Source of the DNA: Combretum micranthum
Lineage: Eukaryota > Streptophyta > Magnoliopsida > Myrtales > Combretaceae
Length of the DNA: 64,000 bases
Direction of reading: 5' to 3'
Assembly: GCA_024138025.1 (NCBI GenBank)
Contig: JAMXBD010000695.1
Span: 657,798-721,797, forward strand
Part shown: positions 48,541 to 58,769 of the stretch, one piece after another
Layout of the letters: the number at the start of each line of letters is the position of its first letter
Position numbering within the stretch: position 1 is the first letter of the stretch
Made by a program: the position numbers and the translations under genes
The notes under the pieces: generated by a model
What the model saw: only the letters and a program-made list of their open reading frames with translations
The model's database searches: none
What the model was told of the DNA's origin: nothing

Positions 48541-49154
48541 ACCCCGAATGGAGGGCGTAAATCCATTCACATATGATTACCGGAAAATCATATGCTTGCT
48601 TGCTCATTTGCTTGTGCATTCATATGGTTGCTTAATTATAACTTGCTTGTATAGATATTTTTAGCTTGATCGAGTATGTTATTTGGAAAATGAATCTCAC
48701 TAAGCAATTAGCTTATACCCCAATAGTTTTGTTGCAGTGTCCCTATTTTTGGGTTGTTTCGAAAGGACACTTGTGCAGGTATATCATTGGATTAAGGAGC
48801 TTTTGAAGAAGTCGGGACCTAGTATAGGCGTGGACTTCTAGGAAAATCTCTTTAACGTAGACTCAGATATTTGTAACATGGAGCTAAACGATGTAGACTC
48901 CCATTATTTTGGCAGGGGTACGCCCCCTTGGTTTTTGTAAAATTTTACTATTTATCTGTTGTGATTTCTATTCTTAATGCTATGTATGCTTTCTTAAGAC
49001 TACTCGATTCAAAGTGTGATCCTAAAAGTTGTGTAAGTACACCTTACACCCGATATGTAAACTTATGGGATGACTAAGGATGTCATACTTAAGTTTAAAT
49101 ATCGAGTGTGGTGGACTGTTGCGTTTAGGGTACCCTTTGGGCCGTGACAATACC

Positions 49155-50304
49155 GGTTGAGATTGCGGGTGTTATGCGAAGATTTTGCACTAGCTCAACG
49201 ACCTAGAGCCTTAATGGAAATGTATGGCTTGTGGAAAGAGGGTTTAAGATAGATGAGATGGGCGTCAGTGATAGATCAACTTAGGTATGATCCAATCAGA
49301 AGGAGAAGATGGACTATGCTGGAAACCATCTATACCCTGGAAAGGGTAATGGTAGAATATGCTAATGAACCAATGCTAAGAGAATCTACCTTCATCTTGA
49401 AGAACGAAGGGAATCCCACCCATCCAGACTTTAGGGTGTGGAATAGTATTGGACCCCTTTATGTACATGCACATGATGATCTCTTTGACCATAGGGAGTG
49501 GAACTTTGCCGACGCTCAAAACCACATAGTATGGCAAGTCAGGTATCTTGACATTATACCATTTTTAGGGGGAGTACTAGCCCCACAGGCAAGAGATGAA
49601 GGAGTGCAATTGATAGATGCTCCAGCTGTTGAAGGGGAAGAATTGAACGAAGAGGATAATGAGGAAGAGGATAATGAAGAGGAGGATTCCGAGGATGAAG
49701 AGGATCCGAGGAGGACCCAAATTGGCAAGAAGAGGAAGTACCTAGAACCCCTACTCCTCCAGCCATAGGCCCGGAACATCCCAACCAAATGCCAGATCAG
49801 ATTGTATGGGACTTTGATAAAGATCTAGATATACCTGATAGTGGAAGAATGGAACCAGAGTTCGACCCTACCATTTAGAAGGACATTTACCCGGTGGGTG
49901 AGTGTCCCCTCGAGGTTGATGCCGTAGCCCCCGAACCGGCAATTCAGGAACCATTAGAAAGGATAGATGGAGATGAGGAGATGATGAGGGAAGCCCAGGA
50001 TAGAGTGAACAGGTTATGGGATGAAGCTAGAAGAGAATTAGGTATAGAAGTTGGCAATAGGAACGAATTTAATGATAGAGATAATGAGGAGGGAAGAGAC
50101 CAAGTGAGAGATCAGGAGATGAGGGAAGAAGAAGAAGAGGAAGAAGAGGAATAGGAGCCCTTAGCCCAACCCATTAGGAGGAGGAGGTTAACTGTGAGGG
50201 CTTATCTAAGCCAAATCATCCAAATGGATGATGGAGGCTCTTCTAGCCAAGGACGATTCCCTAGCCCCACCCCGGACGACTCCGAGTGGGCAATGGAGGA
50301 GTAG
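49155..50304 (+). pseudogene. Element A: extra 5' reading frame, main part
   Basis: Continues the frame interrupted at 45599. Part one (to the TAG at 49250) reads RLRLRVLCEDF and LMEMYGLWKEGLR, matching the 5' frame of B (YRRRLRVLIEDL, STWKRGLL). After the stop come WTMLETIYTLERVM, the conserved HPDFRVWNSIGPLYVHAHDD (about 49430-49490) and a Glu/Asp-rich run (EEDNEEEDSEDEEDP). A frameshift near 49750, a stop at 49876 and another at 50152 follow; the last codons (MDDGGSSSQG) align with the end of the B frame. The first 80 or so codons look like the C-terminal half of a retroelement capsid. Function unknown. It is separated from gag by about 680 nt of A/T-rich spacer. Confidence 0.75.
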
Positions 50305-50984
50305 AGTTGAGTGTCCCATAGAGTCCAATAGTACTTTTGTTAGTAGGCAATGCGGGATGGCAATTTCCCTTAGGTTCTCTTCATAGTTTAGTATGCTGTC
50401 TTTCTTTTTCTTTTCTTTTCTATGTCTCTAGATGTTGCTAGATTGAAGTTATCGACTAATATCGGAAGGTTAGATTTGTGTCGCTAATTTTGTAAGCTTA
50501 ATTGTAATACAACTCTTGTATGGCACATCAAATTAATGAAGTATTATGTTTGATTCCAAGAAAGAAGTTTCGCAAGCATTATACTTTTGCATTAGTTGTA
50601 AATTACATTCATTTCATTTATTTGCATAAACATCTTTTCACTCATATCATCATTTGATTTAAAATTCCTTTACTTGTTATGACTTCTTTTGCTCTAAGAG
50701 CCTTTTTGGTTGACGATTTAATGTAATGGTTTTTCCTGGATCTCTTGTAAATTCAATAGCTCTTTAATTTATTCCTAAAAATTTACGAATTCCTTAACCA
50801 AATTTTTATAAATCGCGAAACTTTAAAGAGGAAATAAAACTCATAAGATGTTGTGTAACAGCTGAAACCGAAGAAACCGTAATAGGGAGCAAGAACTACC
50901 CTCAAACGAAGCTAGTAATGCAAACCAGCAAAATCATCCCAAGCCAACCAATCTGAGGCTGCACAACTCAATCCTCAAGCAGCC
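50305..50984 (+). other. Element A spacer between the 5' frame and gag
   Basis: A/T-rich, no long frame. It includes a T-rich run near 50400 and AATTAATGAA near 50530, which could serve 3' end formation of a short transcript; this is only a guess. Confidence 0.4.
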
Positions 50985-51932
50985 ATGATGAATGCAATTG
51001 GACAACTGACAAACTTGCTTAACGCATTCATTCAAAACCAGAATCAAAATCAACCACAGAATCCCGAACCAAGTATGAGGGATTTAGCACCCTTGCCACC
51101 ACCTCCACCACCTCCGCCATATAGGCGAATGCAAGTAGAAATCCCCTTACCCCTTGAAGAGTAATTTTACAATGCTCGCCAACCACCCCCTCCGCCACAT
51201 AGAGGATATCAAAGGAGTTCCCTCCCTGACTTTATCAAAAGCAACCGCTACTTTGAAGGGGCGTTTGGAAAGCCCGACGAAGCGGAGGATTGGTTAGCAC
51301 AAGTGGAGCGCTCTTTCGCAACTTATGAGATTCCACCATATCTCCAACTGGAATATGGCACCTGCATGCTGAGATAGAATGCCAGTGTATGGTGGGAATC
51401 GAAAAGGAGAAGTTTGGCACCCCCTATTAGTTGGGAGACCTTTCGCCGGGAGTTCCTGGAGAACTATTTTCCTGCCAGCCTCCGAGTAAGATATAGTGCA
51501 GATTTTCTGTATGTTAAACAAAGAGGCATAACAATCGAGCAGATGAGACAGAATTCAATCACTGCTACAGTATGCTCCCGAATCTTACAAAAACAGTGAG
51601 GAACTACAAAAACAAGTGTCTTTGGAAGGTCTCGATGAAGACCTAAGGGTGAAGTCAGAGGAGTCGGGTTTGCAAACTTACCTTGAAGTAATTGAGAAAG
51701 CCAGTTGATTGAAGGGGCTAAGAAGAGGAAACATTTTGAGTCGGACAAGAGAGTGTTCGGAAAAAGGTAATTTGACGCCTCCGGCTCAGGCCATAAAGGA
51801 AAGAGATACAAGCCTTACTATGGGTTTAAGGACAACAACGATGGGAAGCCCCACCAACCTAGGCCCAACATTACTTGTTGGAAGTGTAAGGGAAGCCACT
51901 ATCCATAGCAGTGCCCATAGCTGAAGGGCAAG
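50985..51932 (+). pseudogene. Element A: gag, truncated by insertion of element B
   Basis: Starts at the ATG at 50985. A Gln/Asn-rich then Pro-rich N-terminal part is followed by the capsid region: SLPDFIKSNRYFEGAFGKPD, WLAQVERSFATYEI, VWWESKRRSLAPPISWETF and FRREFLENYFPASLRVRYS. In-frame stops at about 51162 and 51375, and later frame changes, break it. It ends at the first knuckle (CWKCKGSHYP) where B inserted; GCAAG (51928-51932) would be the left target duplication. The rest of A should follow B outside the window. Confidence 0.85.
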
Positions 51933-52871
51933 TGTAAACCCCGGGAATTTTTCACATCAGTACAAGACCTTATAATAGATTTCATAAACTAGATAATAGA
52001 TTTAGATTCTGATTGAAGTCTAATAATAGATTAATATTTAGATTTTGGATAAATGAAGAATTTAGGAATCGAATAAAGAAATTCTTTAACCCTAGTTAAT
52101 ATCAAAAACGAGATTTCGTATCTTGAATAAATAATTCAAGATATGATCTAAAATTTAGACCGAAACCTGATATACAAATAGATTTAAATAGAAAATATGA
52201 ATATAGAGATTAAATGATTGTTTTTTATTCCAATAATGATCCGAGATTAGAATAATGAGTAGTGATGAGTTTATATTTAAACTTAAACCCTAAATTCAAG
52301 ATTCCTAGTTAAAATTAAAAGCTACTAATAAGAATTTATGTTCAGTATTAAAACTACAGATATATATATATAGTTTGATTTCTGTATTAAGTCCAATACT
52401 GCATAAATGATTATTTACACTTATAAACAGAAAACGACGATCCAAAAATGAACCATTAAGATTTTTAAATACACAACGAAAATATAAACTGTCAAATAAC
52501 TCAAAATCTAAACTCCAAACAAATAATCGGATCACGCTACTGTTCTAAACCGAGTTTTCTTAAGCTATCGGAGCCTGAAACAAAAATTGACCTAACGAGC
52601 TTAAGAAATCCAAATCGCGGGAGATAAAATTTTGTGAATAAATAACTACGTATATATATATATATAACCTAAATTTGTATTATTTGGAAATCTAAGTGTT
52701 TTATATACTTCTATATATATATTTTTGTACAAAAACTTCCAAATATTAACTAATTTATACTCGTATAACTCGTTTAATTATCTCAAAACTTAATTAAATA
52801 AATAAACTAATATATTATATATATTTATATGTTTTGGACTGCTGCATTCGGTGGAAAAATGGAGGAAGAAA

Positions 52872-53060
52872 GAGGCGCCGGCATGTTGTTCAATAATTCA
52901 CCAAATATTTCAACAAAAGTAATCTAATAACCAATGGAATAATGCCAGCTCAAGACCACTTTAAATGCAACGAAAACAACAGCTAAGAAGATAAAAAATC
53001 GAAGGAAAATCGGAAGAGAACAACCGTAGCTTCACCCTCTCTTCTTCTTCTATATATATA
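52872..53060 (+). promoter_or_regulatory. Element B promoter: GC box plus TATA box
   Basis: AGGCGCCGGC and, about 175 nt later, CTATATATATAC, then a leader ending at the donor AAAG/GTAAGT at 53243. The spacing is longer than in the other LTRs. Confidence 0.6.
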
Positions 53061-53564
53061 CATATGAACAAATGCTTTAACGAAGGCACAAACAAACTCC
53101 ATAATTTCTCAGCTCTTCCAGAACGAAAATACTCTCAAACAACAACCAAAACGAACAGAAAAAAGAAAACAAACCGATCTTAACACCCAAGCTCGGATTG
53201 AAAGAAAAACAAAGCTAAAAACCCTAAAAAACGAGCTCAAAGGTAAGTGATACGATTCAAAGGATTTTCGTTCAAATATATGGATTGTAACTGACTTATA
53301 ATTATCTTAGGAACTTAATAAACACAATCACGAGCTTCGGATTGCATTGAACAAGCTCCAACGAGGTAATAATCTAAAACCCTAGCTTTGTTTTCTAAAG
53401 AATCGAGATCTATATATCTATGTTTTTAAACGTGTTCAAACGTGTTTTATGTCCTTATATAAGATATATAAACCTTTAGAAGTAGTTTGAGTATGTTTTT
53501 AACGTGTGAAAATCAAAGAAAAAGAATTGAACCAAGGAGGAAGATGATGAACAGTAAAACACTG

Positions 53565-53835
53565 CCTCAAGGCCGGCAGTGTAAATGCTGAACGCCGGCG
53601 GCTTACATGGATAGGCCGGCGGCTTACACTCAACAGAGGCTACGTAAAATAATTTTTCACGTAAAAATTAAACGTAAGCCGGCTTCCTGGAGATCTATGC
53701 AGACGGCGTAGGGCCGCGCGTACATTGAAAGCCGACAGCTTTCAACACCGGTGCACTCGATATGAAATAACTTACAAAATCAATTTTACACCGGCACCTG
53801 AGAATGAAGGCCGGCCGCCTTGAGCCGGCTTACAG
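53565..53835 (+). repeat. GCCGGC-rich stretch in LTR B
   Basis: At least eight GCCGGC or GGCCGG motifs, several followed by GGCTTACA, in otherwise AT-rich DNA. They lie in the predicted first leader intron. The 3' LTR has a decayed version near 63300-63555. Confidence 0.7.
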
Positions 53836-53881
53836 TCAAAATTTTCCAAAAAAGTTTTTTTTTTCGAATCTAAATAGAAAC

Positions 53882-53900
53882 TATATATATATATATATAT
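53882..53900. repeat. AT microsatellite in LTR B
   Basis: An (AT)n run; the 3' LTR has a shorter, interrupted version near 63605-63625. Another lies at 52651-52666. Confidence 0.85.
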
Positions 53901-54270
53901 AAAATATGCCTACTGAATATATATACATGAGGATGCAAGAATCTATAGATAGTTAGTTTAATACAAATATTTAAGCCTATTTGGATTAATAACTTTTAAA
54001 ACCCTAGAATTAAGAAAAATATTTAGTATTAATTAAAGTTAGTATTAGTCTAATGTTTGTTTTAACAAGATAAAATAGGTAAGAATGGAAATTGAAATAA
54101 ACTAATTTCTTGAGTAATGTGACTTCTAAAAATAACAAAACAATTATGCGAGATAAAATAGGAGAAACACGACAACACTAAGTGTTAATAATTACCAAAA
54201 TATCGAGTCTAGGACACTAATCACATATAGGAATTTAGTTAATTGTATTAACGAATACTTTGTCTTAAAT

Positions 54271-54339
54271 AGGTGACTTTGACTCATTAGAGGATCTACT
54301 AGCGGATTACTACGACTGAGTCAGTATGAGCAGGTGAGT
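54271..54339 (+). other. Element B leader module: acidic frame, ATG and donor
   Basis: Acceptor CTTAAATAG, then a frame of exactly 47 nt (54273-54319) ending LLADYYD and TGA. The ATG at 54326 is followed by AGC, AG and donor GTGAGT at 54334. LTR B is otherwise strongly diverged from the others, so exact conservation of length, ending and phase here argues for selection on the frame. Confidence 0.6.
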
Positions 54340-55088
54340 AATTCAGTCATATTATACTGGTTGTGATTGTAAATAGTCAAATATGTAATGCAAGATGATC
54401 AAATGAATATTTGCTGAAGGTATGATTGGATATGAGTGTATGATTGTTAAAAGATCCTTATAAAAGCGATAATGCAAGGATTGATGTTGTGAAATAGTGT
54501 AATGATGAGTGTGTGTAATGTATGGTCACCTTGAAATTGATTAAGAATTATTGACTTAACAAAATAATAAGAACATGCATTGCACAAATTGCATTATTGC
54601 ATATATGGTTGTGACAGCCTGCTACGTGTTAATATTTCGGATCTCTGTTTTCGCTTGGTTGATCTAATGTGTAACTTTTTCCAAGGTTCTCTTTGGTCTG
54701 GCGGTCCTATGAGGAACTAAAAGGCAACGAAGAACGTCGCCCGTAGAATCGCTTTGAAATGATTAATACTTAGGGAGTTTCTAAGGAAGTTGCAGGAGAT
54801 GGTCAGTTTAATCAACTATATTAAGAGTGATAACTTAAAATGAGAAATTGCTGATGCTCCTGTGTACTCTCTCCTGGGCAGGTGGGTCATTAAGATTTGG
54901 TTCTTCAACCCATTAAAAAGAAGGCGTAAATCTTTTTCCTGTTTGGATTCTAGATCATCCAAACTTATATCTGTACATATGGTTGAATGCTTGCATTGCA
55001 TATGATTTGTTAATGACTTGTGTGATGTGTGGTATGTCTGGTTATTCACTGAGCTGTGGTTTCGCTCATACTCCTACAGTCTTTTCAG

Positions 55089-55134
55089 GTTCACTTTACG
55101 ACCTTGGTTAGTTACATCCAGGAGTATGGCTCCG
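55089..55134 (+). other. Element B leader micro-exon
   Basis: Acceptor CTTTTCAG, 46 nt, donor CCG/GTAAGAG. With the 8 nt from the ATG at 54326 it gives 18 open codons ending at a codon boundary, in phase with the 5' frame after the AG at 55617-55618. An alternative acceptor nine bases upstream (ACAG at 55079) keeps the same phase. The next intron would remove the LTR end and the primer site. Prediction only. Confidence 0.5.
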
Positions 55135-55425
55135 GTAAGAGCTTTGAAGCTAGAAGTCTACAGATCTATTTTAGTTTGATGGTTATGTACTATTAGATTA
55201 GATTATTTAGTTGTGTACTACAAAGGAATTATATGGTTTGTAGTAATTTTGTAATGTTTATTCACTAAGTCATTTCTTTCATATATTTGTTATTTCTTAT
55301 CAAGCAACATAAAAAGATCCTGTTGTTTTGAAAACCTGTCATTCTCTGAAGGTAATCTAGTGATGGTATTCAAGTGTAACTTGTTTACTGCTACTAGAGT
55401 ACCCTCGGGGCGTGACAGAATTAAG

Positions 55426-55439
55426 TTGGTATCAGAGCC
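55426..55439 (+). other. Element B primer-binding site
   Basis: TTGGTATCAGAGCC, complementary to plant initiator Met tRNA, eight bases after the LTR end. Confidence 0.93.
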
Positions 55440-55618
55440 TGGTTGCTAGAATAAGAAAGATAAATATGTGAAAGAATTGCATTTGGTGAATGTAGTAAAT
55501 TAGATTTAGTTAGCACTCCTTTAATAGTAGTTGGGTAGTTATGGGTAGAATTATACTGCACAACTAGGAATAAAGTATGTGTGATTATTATTAATCATGC
55601 AAATTTTATTGTGTGCAG

Positions 55619-56542
55619 ACTAATCCTGCTACGTGTCACATTAGATGGGAGATCTTTAGTATGCAGGAAGAGGAGACTTTGACAGATTACAGGCGCAGAC
55701 TGCGAGTTCTGATAGAGGACTTGTATTTGAGCGGGATTACCAAGACCTTGGATGAGATCCTCAGCACCTGGAAGCGAGGATTATTGCCTTTGTTTAAAGG
55801 CTGGTTATTTTTTATGGAGCGAGCTTTTCCAGATAACGGATCAGCTATAGAGACGCTCTACGGATTTGAGAGGCTGATAGTGTAGAAAGGAGGTGGTCTG
55901 GAGATTGACAACATAGCATTTATAGTCTCATCCAGATCAGAGAGACCAGAGCTCCCAGATTTTAGAGTTTGGGTAGATATTGGCAGAGGAGCAGTCTATG
56001 CTCATGATGTTAGGCAGGATCATGCCCGGGTCAGAGGTGATGCGGCCTATGATGATGACTTGATGCTTGCACGACTCAGTAGATGCAGTCACTGTAGATA
56101 CATGTTGATGAGGAAACCGCCTATTATCCCTGAGATAGCAGGTGAGTTCCAGCGTCCTACCCCTGTACAGGATCGAGTAGTACAAGAGATAGTTCAGACT
56201 ACTGTCCACACGAGGAGTATCACCATAGAGCTGTTAGATGAGAGAGAAGGTAAGAAAAGAAGGATTGAGGCCGAGAAATATGTCTCAGATTTTAATTACG
56301 CCAGATGGATTGGATCAGCACATGGAGGCTGGATTGAGAGTGATATCCCACCTAGTGCTGAGAGTGAGATGAGACCGGCATCCAGAGGTATTAGGGTGAT
56401 GGACACAGCTTTGACCTTAGCACCTCCAAGAGACGAGGGTGTGATGATTGAGATTGATGACAGTAGTTCTGAGGGAGATGATGATTACCCTCGATTAGGC
56501 CCTCAGGAGAAGGGCAAAGGTCATCTTCATCCCAGTCCCTGA
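55619..56542 (+). pseudogene. Element B: extra 5' reading frame (one stop)
   Basis: A single frame of 308 codons with one TAG at 55883. It opens after TTATTGTGTGCAG; the first internal ATG is at 55661. The N-terminal part (MQEEETLTDYRRRLRVLIED, WKRGLLPLFKGW, ETLYGFERL) has the pattern of the C-terminal half of a retroelement capsid. Then come LPDFRVWVDIG and VYAHDVRQDH, shared with A and C, a region with CSHC and charged segments (REGKKRRIEAEKY), and an acidic end (IEIDDSSSEGDDD). It precedes gag by about 290 nt. Its role is unknown; a second gag-like or accessory protein is my inference. Confidence 0.75.
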
Positions 56543-56833
56543 GTCTGATTTTAGTATTATATGATGATGTTTTATTATCTGTTTATGATGACATGACAGG
56601 ACGATATTAGTAGACTTTTGATGACTTATATATGTATCTTTTGATGACTATGATAGGAAGCTAAGTTAGGTAGTGCAATTTTTGGATATGTATATAATGC
56701 ACTAACCATGAAAAGCTCTGATGTATTTTAGTTATGCATATATATGTGTTGCATATATATATGAATGAGTTTGATGACTTTTGATAAAGACGAATTATGA
56801 TCTAACTTAAGTAATATGTTTAATGTTAATAGA

Positions 56834-58200
56834 ATGCCAAGAGGAAGAAATAACAGTAGAAATGCCAGAATTTCTGGGGATCCACCAATAGATGCTCCTG
56901 CAACACCCCAAAACCAAATTGAGGATGTTTTACAGAGTCTTCAACAACAAAATGTTTTGATTTTGCAAGCTTTTCAAAATATGCAAGCCACAAATGTAGC
57001 ACCACCTGTTGGAACACCAGCAATGACTCCACCACATTCTAGAGGGAATGAAAGGCATACTCCACCGGTTCAATTTCAAGAAAATGGACCAGTGAACCCA
57101 AATGAGTCTACCGCCGAGGTACAGGGACCGCCTCGACATGAACAGGAATTACCACCACCACCACCTTTACGTCCTCAGAGGAATTTGTTGCCGGAATTCA
57201 TTAAGTGCAACAGATATTTTGAGGGAATGCCGGGAAAGCCAGAAGAAGTTGAAGACTGGCTAGCTCAGATTGAGAGATCCCTTGATGTTTTCCAAGTACC
57301 TGAAGCTCTGAAAGTGTCCTATGGGACTTATTTATTAAGGTTAAGAGCAAGGATATGGTGGAATTCGAAATAAGGAAGTTAGTCACAACCAATTACTTGG
57401 GAAGTATTCAGACGAGAATTTTTGAAGGAATATTTTCCAAGCAGCCTAAAAGCAAAGTATAGCACTGACCTGATGAATTTAACCCAAGGAGTTAAGACCA
57501 TTGATGAATATGAACATGAGTTTAATCGGTTGTTACAGTTTGCTCCAAATGCTTATCGGGACAGTGATGAGCTTAAGAGACAGACTTTCATGGCTGGATT
57601 ACAACCTCATTTCCAAAGAAGACTTGTTGAATTTGAGATTGATAACTTTGTAGCTATGTTGGAAAAAAGCTCGTATCATTGAACGAGTAAGAGTATGAAC
57701 TTGAGAGGTATAAGAAGAAGGGAACTATGTTCGGAAAAGAATGTATGATGGTTCTATGACAAGTTCTGTGCCTAAGAAGTTAAATTCTTCAAACCTTTCA
57801 ATGTAACAAAGAGGAGTAATAGGGAAGAATAATGTGACTTGTTGGAAATGTAAAGGTTCTCATTAACCAAGACATTGTCCACAATTACAGAACAAATGTT
57901 GTTATTGTGGGGAAAGTGGGCATATGATAAACGATTGTCCAAAAAGAAAAACTGCAACTTGCTTCATATGCAATAAAGTTGGGCACATAGCACCCAACTG
58001 TCCACAGAAAGCAACTGCAGTAGCTGGATCTTCACAATCTAAAGGAGTGATTGGAGCCTCAGGATCGAAAATGGAATGCCAACAAAGCCAATGCGACGGC
58101 CAGAGTTTTTGCCATGTATGGAAGTCCCATTGAAATGTGGAGATAGAAGGAAGGAGATGAAGAAAATATTTGGGAAAGGTTGATCCTGAAGAATATGGAC
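56834..58200 (+). pseudogene. Element B: gag with three zinc knuckles
   Basis: Start placed at MPRGRNNSRNAR (56834) because its basic opening resembles gag of G; an in-frame ATG also stands at 56816. A Gln/Asn- and Pro-rich part is followed by LLPEFIKCNRYFEGMPGKPE, VEDWLAQIERSLDVFQ and RIWWNSK. Two in-frame stops lie at 57371-57385, then TWEVFRREFLKEYFPSSLKA and IDEYEHEFNRLLQFAPNAY. After frame changes near 57670 the knuckles follow: CWKCKGSH.PRHC (CX2CX3HX4C, with a stop inside), CYCGESGHMINDC and CFICNKVGHIAPNC. Confidence 0.9.
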
Positions 58201-58314
58201 TCATTGCAGGTAATGTAATTATATATTTGTTTATTTAATTATTAGACACAATCACAAGTAGATGAGCAATAGAAGTCTTTATAAGTGAAAAACATGAACC
58301 TAATAATTGATACT

Positions 58315-58760
58315 TATCCATCATTCAAGTAGGGGATCAGACTGCGTATGCTTTGTTTGACACGGGAGCAACGCATTCTTTCATAAATACTGGATTAGCA
58401 AGGCGTATAAGATTATCAATTGAAAGCATGAATAAGGAATTGAGAGTTACTACGCCAACTGGAGATTTAGTGGTGACACGAGAATGATCAAAAGTTGTCC
58501 ACTAAAGATTGGAGATCAAGAATCAATTCTGATTTAATTCTGATAGAGATGCAGAAATATGATATTATTTTTTGGTTTGGTTAACTGCTGTAAAAGCAAA
58601 AGTTAATTGCCATCTCAAAATAGTATCTTTTGTCAATAATCAAGGAGAAAGAAAAGAGTATAGAGGTGAGATACTCAAAGGAGTCGGAAATAGGATAACA
58701 GCAATTGAAGTGGAAAATGAAGAAGATATGGAGATGAACGGTTGTATTCTTGGAGCAACT
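58315..58760 (+). pseudogene. Element B: aspartic protease domain, frameshifted
   Basis: [19 protein letters not shown] with intact active-site DTG, then RVTTPTGDLVVTRE, after which the frame shifts near 58484. A second piece (58572-58769) has WLTAVKAKVNCHLKIVSF. Same order and motifs as in element C. Confidence 0.88.
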
Positions 58761-58769
58761 GAAGGGTGA

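Larger units (their letters stand above)
45595..49154 (+). mobile_element. Solo LTR inside element A, target duplication ATACC
   Basis: LTR at 45600-49149 (3550 bp), TGTAAACCCC to GGGCCGTGACA, between ATACC copies at 45595-45599 and 49150-49154. It interrupts the 5' frame of A within a Tyr codon and in the same orientation as A. It carries a weakened GC box (46207), TATA box (about 46289), a 51-nt repeat with decayed arms (about 47799-47848), the leader frame (47943-47989), ATG (48003), an imperfect TTGCATGACTTATGGACC tandem island (48357-48540), a 25-nt inverted repeat (48570-48594) and a 41-nt micro-exon (48738-48778). Confidence 0.92.
51933..55417 (+). mobile_element. Element B 5' LTR
   Basis: A 3485-bp LTR from TGTAAACCCC to CGGGGCGTGACA. 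It includes GC box AGGCGCCGGC (52872), TATA box (53051-53060), strong donor AAAG/GTAAGT (53243), the leader frame (54273-54319), ATG with donor (54326-54339) and a micro-exon (55089-55134). The 51-nt inverted repeat of the other LTRs is not recognisable. Region 53565-53835 holds many GCCGGC-type motifs (GGCCGGCAG, GCCGGCGGC). Confidence 0.93.

Noticed and set aside
49516..49788. Antisense Ser-rich frame opposite the extra 5' frame of element A
   Set aside because: It is the complement of the GAAGAGGA acidic run; no independent support.
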